A stretch of 10,760 nt of DNA from contig JAICJJ010000045.1 of assembly GCA_025928535.1 (NCBI GenBank), positions 1 to 10,760 of the forward strand, in the 5' to 3' direction. A model generated the notes under the pieces. That model saw only the letters and a program-made list of their open reading frames with translations, searched no databases and had not been told where the DNA came from. The position numbers and the translations under genes were made by a program. Shown piece after piece: positions 5,898 through 10,760 of this stretch. The stretch is from Thermomicrobiales bacterium (GTDB lineage Bacteria > Chloroflexota > Chloroflexia > Thermomicrobiales > UBA6265). Within the stretch, counting starts at the first letter, position 1, and each line of letters opens with the position of its first letter.

Positions 5898-6251
5898 ATG
5901 ACAGAGTGGTCGCCACCAATGGGAGATTCGAGCCACGGCCCCGGCCAAGCGCTGCCGGTGGCGGACTCGCAATTGCCGCCCGGCCTGGCGACCGTTCCGT
6001 TCGCCTGCCAGCATGGCGCCCGGCTGCTCCTCCTCGTCGTCGGCTCCTGGGCGTGGACCCTGGCGGAACTCCGGTTCGATCCGGTCGCCTGTTCCTACGT
6101 CGAAGTGCAACGCGCCCACTTCGCCTGGCCGCGGGAAGCGGCCGGCGCGCTGCTCAGCCGGATGGTCGCGGCCGGCAGCCCGACCCTGGAGCAGACGGCC
6201 GACCGCCTCGCCCGCTGGCTGGACGATCTCACGCCCAGCTCATCGCGCTGA
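5898..6251 (+). CDS. Small conserved-looking protein of unknown function (117 residues)
   Basis: Codons from ATG 5898 show the strong third-position G/C preference of real genes in this DNA, unlike the overlapping frames. The protein has a polar start (about 1-30), then VPFACQHGARLLLLVVGSWAWTLAELRF (about 33-60), a hydrophobic stretch interrupted by charges that looks more like buried strands than a membrane segment. VACSYVEVQRAHFAWPREAAGALLSRMVAAGSP follows, then an amphipathic C-terminal helix (ADRLARWLDDL). Two cysteines are present and no known catalytic motif is seen. I do not recognise a family. It follows the lipoprotein gene after 183 nt on the same strand, and its last 12 nt overlap the end of the convergent DUF1684 gene. 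The upstream palindrome suggests individual control. The longer frame from 5730 adds 56 residues of Arg/Ala/Pro-rich sequence that do not look coding. Confidence 0.68.
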   Translation: MTEWSPPMGDSSHGPGQALPVADSQLPPGLATVPFACQHGARLLLLVVGSWAWTLAELRFDPVACSYVEVQRAHFAWPREAAGALLSRMVAAGSPTLEQTADRLARWLDDLTPSSSR

Positions 6252-6797
6252 TTCGTCGGTCGCCGTTCGGGCGAACGCTTTTTCCCCCGCTTCGATGCGC
6301 GTCCCAAGCACATTTTCCGGCGGCGGCGTAGGACAACTCCAGCCGTCGCTGTAGGCGCAATACGGGTTGTAGGCGTAGTTGAGATCGACGACGAGCCGGC
6401 CGTCGGGGCGGGCGCGCGGATCGAGATAGCGGCCGCCTTCGTAGGTCTCGCCGCCCGATGTCGCGTCCTTGAACGGCAGGAAGAAGCGTCCCCGGCCTTG
6501 TTCGCGAAAGACCGTCAACGTCGCCGGCTGCCCATCGACATCGAAGGTGACGCGGCCCGCCCGAACGAACGGCCGCTGCTCCCCGTCCGAGGTGGCCAAC
6601 TCGACGACCTCGCCCACGCCCGGACCCGATTCATCGAGCGGCAATTCGAGAACGAGGTCTTTCCGCTCGGGAAAGTAGTCGAGCCCGGCGAACCCCTCGC
6701 GATCGGCCGGATCGAGCGGCGAATCGGGGTCGTGCGCGAAAAAATGGTCGCGGTGGCTCCGAAATGCGTCCAGCCGCGATTGGGACGTCGGTTGCAT
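6240..6797 (-). CDS. DUF1684 family protein
   Basis: The 185-residue protein matches DUF1684 along its length. FLPFKDATSGGETYEGGRYLD (106-126) and DLNYAYNPYCAYSDGWSCP (138-156) with the following PPPEN are the family hallmark, including two conserved cysteines (C147, C155) and the Tyr/Asn-rich loop. The family is cytoplasmic, mostly beta, and without a proven biochemical role. No signal peptide is present. The frame is open to an ATG at 6869, but I start at 6797: AGGAG sits 8 nt upstream, the protein then begins with QSRLDAFRSHRDHFF as family members do, and the extra 24 residues are Arg-rich, cross a perfect palindrome and overlap the GMC stop. It is the last gene of the sugar operon, 68 nt after the GMC oxidoreductase, which suggests it acts on or with that pathway. 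Confidence 0.93.
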   Translation of the reverse strand: MQPTSQSRLDAFRSHRDHFFAHDPDSPLDPADREGFAGLDYFPERKDLVLELPLDESGPGVGEVVELATSDGEQRPFVRAGRVTFDVDGQPATLTVFREQGRGRFFLPFKDATSGGETYEGGRYLDPRARPDGRLVVDLNYAYNPYCAYSDGWSCPTPPPENVLGTRIEAGEKAFARTATDESAR

Positions 6798-6805
6798 GCA
6801 ATCTG

Positions 6806-6810
6806 CTCCT
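6806..6810 (-). promoter_or_regulatory. Ribosome binding site deciding the DUF1684 start
   Basis: AGGAG, 8 nt before ATG 6797. This is why the longer frame from 6869 is not used. Confidence 0.7.
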
Positions 6811-6814
6811 GCAT

Positions 6815-6830
6815 CGCCGGCGCGCCGGCG
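6815..6830. repeat. Perfect 16-nt palindrome between the GMC and DUF1684 genes
   Basis: CGCCGGCGCGCCGGCG is self-complementary over all 16 bases. It lies in the 68-nt gap, 4 nt upstream of the DUF1684 ribosome site. A dyad or RNA hairpin role is possible; pure G/C palindromes also arise by chance in such DNA. Confidence 0.5.
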
Positions 6831-6865
6831 TCGAGATAATTCCACATGCAACTCTATGGGATGCG

Positions 6866-8443
6866 TCAAGCGTGGTCGCCGGCCGGAAGCGGCGCCGATT
6901 CGCCTGCGGCGCGGTGCGGCGCCAAGGCGAGATGCTCGCGCCGAATGTGGTCAGCCGTGCGCAGGGCCTGCGCGGCAATCGTCAACGCCGGGTTGACGGC
7001 GGTCGACGACGGAAAAAACGACGCGTCGACCACATAGAGATTGTCGAGATCGTGCGCCCGGCAATTCGGGTCGAGCACCGATTCGGCCGGATCGCGCCCG
7101 AATCGGGCCGTGCCGCATTGATGGGAATTGGTTTCGATCCCCATCCGCCGGTCGAGCAATATCGGATAGCCGGCCCGACGCAGCATCTGTTTCGCCGCCG
7201 CCAGCAGCCGATCATGGGCCGCGAGATTGTTCGGCCGCCAATGGATGCGGATGCGGCCGTCCGGCGCGAGCGCCACCCGGTTGGCCGGGTCGGGCAAATC
7301 TTCCGACATCACCCACCAATCGACGCTGTGCGCCGCGACCGCTCCGAGCAGCGGCTTCGGCACGGCGGGAACCGCGCCCGCAAGCATGGCCGCCTGCACC
7401 TTGCCAACCGGCTGCAGGTTGCCCATGGGGTATGGAAACGCCGGGTCGGCGCCGGCGCGATAAAAATCGTTGATCGTGATCGTCTTCTGGAAAATGGTCG
7501 GGTTCGGCCGACGCGGATCGACGCCGAGCAAGACCGTGTTGTTGTGGACCATGTAGTTGCGGCCGACGAGACCGGACGAATTGGCAAGCCCGCGGGGATG
7601 CTGGTCGTTGGCCGAGCGGAGCAAAAGCGCCGCCGAATTGGCCGCGCCGCAGGCGCTGATGATGATGTCGCCGCCAACCTCGAACGTTTCGCCGTCGCGC
7701 TCGAGCTCGACCGCAATCGCCTGCCGGCCCGAACGCTCGGTGACGATTCGACGGGCCATCGTCCGTGTCCAGAGTTCGACCCGATCCGATGCGAGCGAGG
7801 GCCGGACGCCGCAGACTTCGCTGTCGCTTTTCGCGCCGGCCAGGCAGGGAAATGCGTCGCAGGTGCGGCAGCGGACGCAGCGGCCGCCGGGACGATAGTC
7901 GACGCCGATTGGCATCGGCGCCGGGTGCAGCCCCTGGTCGCGCAGGCGATCCGCCAATTCCTCCATGTACGGGTCGGCTGGCATCGGCGGAAATGGAAAC
8001 GGCTCGGAGCGGGGCGGGTCGGTCGGATCGGCGCCGGCGACGCCATGGGCCGCGTAGAGCCGTTCGGCGCGCGCGTAGTACGGCTCCAGATCGTCGTAGG
8101 CAATCGGCCAGGCGGGCGAGACGCCGCCGGCATGCTGGATCGCGCCAAAATCGTCGAGCCGCAGACGCGGCAGCGCCGCGCCGAACACCTTGGTGTTGCC
8201 GCCGACCCAGTAGTGAACGCCGGGCGCAAATTCGCCGCCGGCCGTGTCGAGCCAGCGCTCATGCGCCTTGTAGCGATTGGCGACAAAGAGCGCCTCGGGA
8301 CTCCAGTTTGGCGGCTCCCGCGGCAGCCAGTCGCCCCGCTCCACCAGCAAGATTCGCGCGCCCGAATACGCCAGCGCGGCGGCGATCGTGCCGCCTCCCA
8401 TGCCGGTTCCGACGATGACGATGTCGAAGTGCGCGCGCCGCAT
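6866..8443 (-). CDS. GMC-family FAD-dependent oxidoreductase (sugar/polyol or glycoside dehydrogenase-like)
   Basis: The 525-residue protein opens with an FAD-binding Rossmann motif (IVIVGTGMGGG, 8-18; acidic E35 closing strand 2). It ends with the GMC C-terminal domain: HQCGTARFG with catalytic His441, then VVDASFFPSSTAVNPALTI with Asn484, the usual His/Asn pair. HYWVGGNTKVFGAAL (77-91) is the FAD-contacting loop. A cysteine cluster, C189-x2-C192-x2-C195-x4-C200, resembles the region that binds a [3Fe-4S] cluster in the catalytic subunits of bacterial FAD glucose and fructose dehydrogenases. This suggests electron transfer to a partner rather than to oxygen, but the small subunit those enzymes use is not in the window. 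There is no Tat or Sec signal, so it is cytoplasmic. ATG 8443 has GGGGAG 9 nt upstream. It lies 45 nt after the second permease gene, so its substrate is probably the imported sugar or its derivative. Confidence 0.94.
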   Translation of the reverse strand: MRRAHFDIVIVGTGMGGGTIAAALAYSGARILLVERGDWLPREPPNWSPEALFVANRYKAHERWLDTAGGEFAPGVHYWVGGNTKVFGAALPRLRLDDFGAIQHAGGVSPAWPIAYDDLEPYYARAERLYAAHGVAGADPTDPPRSEPFPFPPMPADPYMEELADRLRDQGLHPAPMPIGVDYRPGGRCVRCRTCDAFPCLAGAKSDSEVCGVRPSLASDRVELWTRTMARRIVTERSGRQAIAVELERDGETFEVGGDIIISACGAANSAALLLRSANDQHPRGLANSSGLVGRNYMVHNNTVLLGVDPRRPNPTIFQKTITINDFYRAGADPAFPYPMGNLQPVGKVQAAMLAGAVPAVPKPLLGAVAAHSVDWWVMSEDLPDPANRVALAPDGRIRIHWRPNNLAAHDRLLAAAKQMLRRAGYPILLDRRMGIETNSHQCGTARFGRDPAESVLDPNCRAHDLDNLYVVDASFFPSSTAVNPALTIAAQALRTADHIRREHLALAPHRAAGESAPLPAGDHA

Positions 8444-8457
8444 GAACGATCGCTCCC

Positions 8458-8481
8458 CGGCGTCGGGCCGGCCGGCCGCCG
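8458..8481. repeat. GC-rich inverted repeat between the second permease and GMC genes
   Basis: Arms CGGCG (8458-8462) and CGCCG (8477-8481) enclose a GGCC triple repeat (8466-8477), itself a 12-nt palindrome. It fills much of the 45-nt gap. There is no T-run, so not an intrinsic terminator. Confidence 0.4.
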
Positions 8482-8488
8482 TCGCGAC

Positions 8489-9355
8489 TCAGCCTTTCAT
8501 CGAACCGGCCAGCAAGCCGCGGATGAAGAAGCGGCCAAGGAAGATGTAGAGGAGCGCCGTCGGCACGGCCGAGAGCACGGCGCCGGCCATGACGACCGTC
8601 CAGTCGACCGAATTGGTGCCCGACAGGTTGTTCAGCGCGACCGTGATCGGCTGATTGGCCGGATCGAAGACGACCGTCACGCCGAAAAGGAAATCATTCC
8701 AGATGTTGGTGAACTGAAAAATGCCGACGACGACGAACGCCGGCAAGGCCAACGGCAGCATGATCTGGAAAAAGGCGGAGATCAGCCCGGCGCCGTCCAC
8801 CCGCGCCGCTTCGAGCAACTCGTTCGGCACGTTCGCGAAGTAGTTGCGAAAAATCAACGTGCAAATCGGGATGCCGTAGATGATATGGACGACGACCAGG
8901 CCGTACCAGTGCCCATAAAGCCCGAGCCACTGCAACGTCTGGATCAAGGCGACGAGAATGCTCTGATAGGGAATGAACATGCCAAACAGGATCAAGGTGA
9001 AGATCAGATCCGAACCCCGGAATTTCCATTTCGAGAGGAGGTAGCCGTTCAAGGCGCCGAGCATGGCCGAGACGATCGTCGCCGGGATCGCGATCTTGAA
9101 CGAATTCATCAGGTTCGGGCTGAGGGCGTCCCACGCCGCGGGGAATCCGTTGCCGGCGAGGCCACGCGGCAAATGCCACATCTGATCGAGCGTCATGTAC
9201 GACTTGCTTTTCAAGCCGTTGACGACCATGACGTAGATCGGCATCGCATAGAAGATGACCGCCAGGATCAGGACCGCCACGATCAGGTAATGCGCGAAGC
9301 CGGCGCGCCGGGCGGGAGCGGGCTTGACGCGGAAGAACGAACTCACCGCGGCCAT
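8489..9355 (-). CDS. Carbohydrate ABC transporter permease, MalG/UgpE-like (CUT1)
   Basis: The 288-residue protein is a CUT1-type inner-membrane permease of normal length. It has six hydrophobic segments, the first at about 22-45. The cytoplasmic EAA loop reads EAARVDGAG ... LP (182-201), which docks on the ATPase, and the C-terminus RFFIRGLLAGSMKG (275-288) is the signature of MalG-side subunits. The start at ATG 9355 follows AAGGAG by 8 nt. The upstream permease stop lies only 2 nt before this ATG, so the ribosome site is inside the previous gene and the two are co-translated. It pairs with the next permease to form the channel for a sugar or sugar-like solute. The ATPase must come from elsewhere, as is common for CUT1 systems that share one. 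The exact sugar cannot be told. Confidence 0.95.
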   Translation of the reverse strand: MAAVSSFFRVKPAPARRAGFAHYLIVAVLILAVIFYAMPIYVMVVNGLKSKSYMTLDQMWHLPRGLAGNGFPAAWDALSPNLMNSFKIAIPATIVSAMLGALNGYLLSKWKFRGSDLIFTLILFGMFIPYQSILVALIQTLQWLGLYGHWYGLVVVHIIYGIPICTLIFRNYFANVPNELLEAARVDGAGLISAFFQIMLPLALPAFVVVGIFQFTNIWNDFLFGVTVVFDPANQPITVALNNLSGTNSVDWTVVMAGAVLSAVPTALLYIFLGRFFIRGLLAGSMKG

Positions 9356-9357
9356 GC

Positions 9358-10398
9358 CTACAACTCCTTCAGTTGCCGCGCCAGATACGGCACGATCACG
9401 ACCGCGACGGCGATGAGCATCACCATCGACGCCGCCGAGCCGAGGTTGTATTGCTGGGCGCCGAACATCTTGTCGAAAACGTAGATGCCAGGCACGTCGG
9501 TGGCGAAACCAGGCCCCTTGCCGACCATCGCGAAGATGAGATCGAAGATCTTCAGCGAGACATGGGTCAGGATCACCAGCACGCTGATCGTGATCGGCTT
9601 GAGCATCGGAATGACGATCTTGCGGTAGGTCTGCCAGGTGGTCGCGCCATCGAGCGCGGAGGCTTCTTTCAACTCCCCCGGAATCGTGCCCAGCCCGGCC
9701 AGATACATCGCCATCGCGAAGCCGGACAATTGCCAGGCGGCGGCGATCGTCACCGGAACCATCGCCATCGGGATGCCGAGTTTGACGTGCCACCCGGCGA
9801 CGAACGGCAGCACGCGGCGCAACGGCTCGTTGATCTGCCAGATCACGTTCGGGTCGGTGATCCAGGCAGGCTGGATCGGGCCAGTCCCGAAATGCGCCAG
9901 CAGCGCGTTGACGCCAAGATCGTTGAACAACTGGTTGACGCCCGTCTGCGGGTTGAAGATCCAGCGCCAGGCGACGCCGGTGGTGATGAACGACAACGCA
10001 TACGGAAAGAGAATGACGCTTCGGATGAATCCGCTCATCGGCACATGCTGATCGAGCAGGATCGCCAGAAAGAGCCCGCCCAGCACCGACATCGCCAGAA
10101 ACAGGACGGTGAAGACGACCGTGTTGCGCAGATCGTCTTGCCAGCGGGTTTGGCCGAACATGTCGGCGTAGGTCTTGAGCAGCGGATTGCTCAGCGCCAG
10201 ATTGCGGGCGTTGGTGCCCCACTGCGACACCGAAACCCAGGCCGTGAAGCCGATGAAGAGATAGACGAAGACGGCGATCGCCAGCATCGACGGGGCGAGC
10301 AACAGCGGCGACAGAAAGCGCTCGAGCGATATTCGACCGCGCCGAACCGTCGCCAGATCGGCGATTTCCTGACTGCGGACCTGAGACGCGGTCGCCAT
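9358..10398 (-). CDS. Carbohydrate ABC transporter permease, MalF/UgpA-like (CUT1)
   Basis: The 346-residue protein is the MalF/UgpA-side partner. A cytoplasmic N-terminus (1-30) is followed by the first membrane segment (about 34-57), further segments and the EAA loop EASALDGATTWQTYRKIVIP (245-264). The stretch between segments at about 147-205, with TDPNVIWQINEPLRRVL, is longer than in many UgpA proteins. Three starts are possible: GTG 10437, ATG 10404 and ATG 10398. I choose 10398 because GAAGG (10407-10411) is 8 nt upstream of it but only 2 nt from 10404. The gene follows the solute-binding-protein gene after 155 nt that hold two hairpins, and abuts the next permease with a 2-nt gap. A sugar-uptake role is firm; the substrate is not. 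Confidence 0.94.
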   Translation of the reverse strand: MATASQVRSQEIADLATVRRGRISLERFLSPLLLAPSMLAIAVFVYLFIGFTAWVSVSQWGTNARNLALSNPLLKTYADMFGQTRWQDDLRNTVVFTVLFLAMSVLGGLFLAILLDQHVPMSGFIRSVILFPYALSFITTGVAWRWIFNPQTGVNQLFNDLGVNALLAHFGTGPIQPAWITDPNVIWQINEPLRRVLPFVAGWHVKLGIPMAMVPVTIAAAWQLSGFAMAMYLAGLGTIPGELKEASALDGATTWQTYRKIVIPMLKPITISVLVILTHVSLKIFDLIFAMVGKGPGFATDVPGIYVFDKMFGAQQYNLGSAASMVMLIAVAVVIVPYLARQLKEL

Positions 10399-10406
10399 CG
10401 GCATCG

Positions 10407-10411
10407 CCTTC
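10407..10411 (-). promoter_or_regulatory. Ribosome binding site deciding the MalF-like start
   Basis: GAAGG, 8 nt before ATG 10398 and 2 nt before ATG 10404; the spacing favours 10398. Confidence 0.5.
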
Positions 10412-10443
10412 TCATTCGCGCTCGCGCGGCCGGGCACGCCCGC

Positions 10444-10472
10444 GCCGGCTTCAAGACGTGGCGTCAGCCGGC
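10444..10472. repeat. Inverted repeat 2 in the binding-protein/permease gap
   Basis: Outer arms GCCGGC (10444-10449 and 10467-10472) enclose a 4-bp stem GACG (10455-10458) / CGTC (10462-10465) with a 3-nt loop, leaving an uneven internal loop. It is the second of two hairpins met by polymerase after the binding-protein gene. Confidence 0.4.
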
Positions 10473-10481
10473 AACGGGACA

Positions 10482-10525
10482 GGCGCGGCGGCCGGAGCAG
10501 GCAAACCCGCTCCCGCCGCCGTGCC
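10482..10525. repeat. Strong hairpin 1 between solute-binding protein and permease genes
   Basis: GGAGC (10494-10498) pairs with GCTCC (10509-10513). After one mismatch GGCGGC (10487-10492) pairs with GCCGCC (10515-10520), and a further imperfect 5-bp extension reaches 10482 and 10525. The loop is 10 nt. No T-run follows on the minus strand, so full termination is unlikely; message protection or partial attenuation fits the position. Confidence 0.55.
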
Positions 10526-10553
10526 GCCGATTCCCGCAGCCTGGCGCGGGCGA

Positions 10554-10760
10554 CTACGAGGCGGGCGTCGCCTGCGCCTTTTGCGCGGTGTCCAGGGCCC
10601 CGGCGAACGCATCGACGTCGAGGTCGTTGATGAAGTTGGTCGCCGCGTCATAGAACGACTGCTTGAACGCCGGCGCCGCCGCTTCGCCGTGCGCGCACGA
10701 CGGCAGCAGATGGTCCTTGGCGAAACTGGCCGCTGACCACTTGTGATAGTCGTCGTAAAC
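10554..10760 (-). CDS. Sugar ABC transporter solute-binding protein, C-terminal end only
   Basis: The last 68 codons of a gene enter from the right edge and end at TAG (10554-10556). The frame was read directly from the minus strand. The end AFKQSFYDAATNFIND (31-46 of the visible part), followed by LDVDAFAGALDTAQKA, is typical of the last helices of family 1 extracellular solute-binding proteins, where an Ala/Gln-rich helix closes the fold. HKWSAASFAKDHLLPSC before it fits the preceding region. The position directly upstream of two CUT1 permeases, in the same direction, is the standard order binding protein, MalF-like, MalG-like. The N-terminus, lipobox and ligand pocket lie outside the window, so neither the substrate nor the lipoprotein nature can be checked. 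The 155-nt gap to the permease gene holds two hairpins. Confidence 0.85.
   Translation of the reverse strand, partial: VYDDYHKWSAASFAKDHLLPSCAHGEAAAPAFKQSFYDAATNFINDLDVDAFAGALDTAQKAQATPAS

Noticed and set aside
6798..6869. Longer DUF1684 start at 6869
   Set aside because: It adds an Arg-rich stretch across a perfect palindrome and overlaps the GMC stop, whereas AGGAG precedes ATG 6797.
6840..6871. Internal promoter before DUF1684, from a TTGACG at the GMC stop
   Set aside because: The -35-like hexamer is good, but no acceptable -10 lies 16-18 nt downstream; the AT-rich TTATCT is about 24 nt away.
6764..9484. A 906-codon open frame on the plus strand opposite the GMC and permease genes
   Set aside because: It mirrors well-recognised minus-strand genes. 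Its product is dominated by Arg, Asp, His, Gln and Gly with no domain, as expected for the reverse frame of GC-rich coding DNA.
9373..10653. A 426-codon plus-strand open frame opposite the MalF-like permease
   Set aside because: It runs through the permease gene, the hairpin-bearing gap and the end of the binding-protein gene, and its composition is that of an antisense shadow.
1..10760. CRISPR array, tRNA, rRNA, insertion sequence or phage module
   Set aside because: No spaced repeats, transposase or integrase frames, terminal repeats or tRNA-like folds were seen on either strand.

Overview
The window is GC-rich DNA with dense, short-spaced genes and strong third-codon-position GC bias. Its gene content points to a member of the Chloroflexota, perhaps Thermomicrobia-like: a zinc-ribbon membrane protein carrying a PQQ-type beta-propeller, Thr/Pro-rich linkers behind a lipobox, a DUF1684 protein, and a CUT1-type sugar ABC transporter beside a GMC oxidoreductase. 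This assignment rests on protein character only; no marker gene or rRNA is present.

Layout. (1) Positions 1-312 (minus): 5' part of a gene for a secreted protein with a clear signal peptide, running off the left edge. (2) 499-4910 (minus): four genes in transcription order LOG-family protein, GtrB/DPM1-like glycosyltransferase with two C-terminal membrane segments, class I SAM methyltransferase, and zinc-ribbon/three-TM/eight-repeat propeller protein. The first two are tightly linked, with the stop codon inside the next Shine-Dalgarno; the later gaps are 107 and 89 nt. (3) 4911-5036: a divergent control region with a candidate promoter, a 10-nt direct repeat and a nested inverted repeat. (4) 5037-6251 (plus): a putative lipoprotein and a small unrecognised 117-residue protein, the latter preceded by a near-perfect 20-nt palindrome. 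(5) 6240-10760 (minus): a sugar-uptake operon reading from the right edge: solute-binding protein (C-terminal end only), two CUT1 permeases, a GMC oxidoreductase and a DUF1684 protein. The small plus-strand gene and the DUF1684 gene converge and overlap by 12 nt.

How the genes may work together. The right-hand operon looks like import of a sugar, polyol or glycoside followed by cytoplasmic FAD-dependent oxidation; no ATPase gene for the transporter lies in the window. GC-rich hairpins sit in three of its intergenic gaps, including two consecutive ones after the binding-protein gene, which suits post-transcriptional tuning of subunit ratio. The left-hand cluster suggests envelope glycan or lipid-linked sugar work, but only the glycosyltransferase says so directly. 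I see no CRISPR array, tRNA, rRNA, insertion sequence or defence system. The least explained items are the 117-residue protein with its upstream palindrome, the divergent control region at 4973-5016, and the pairing of DUF1684 with the GMC oxidoreductase.
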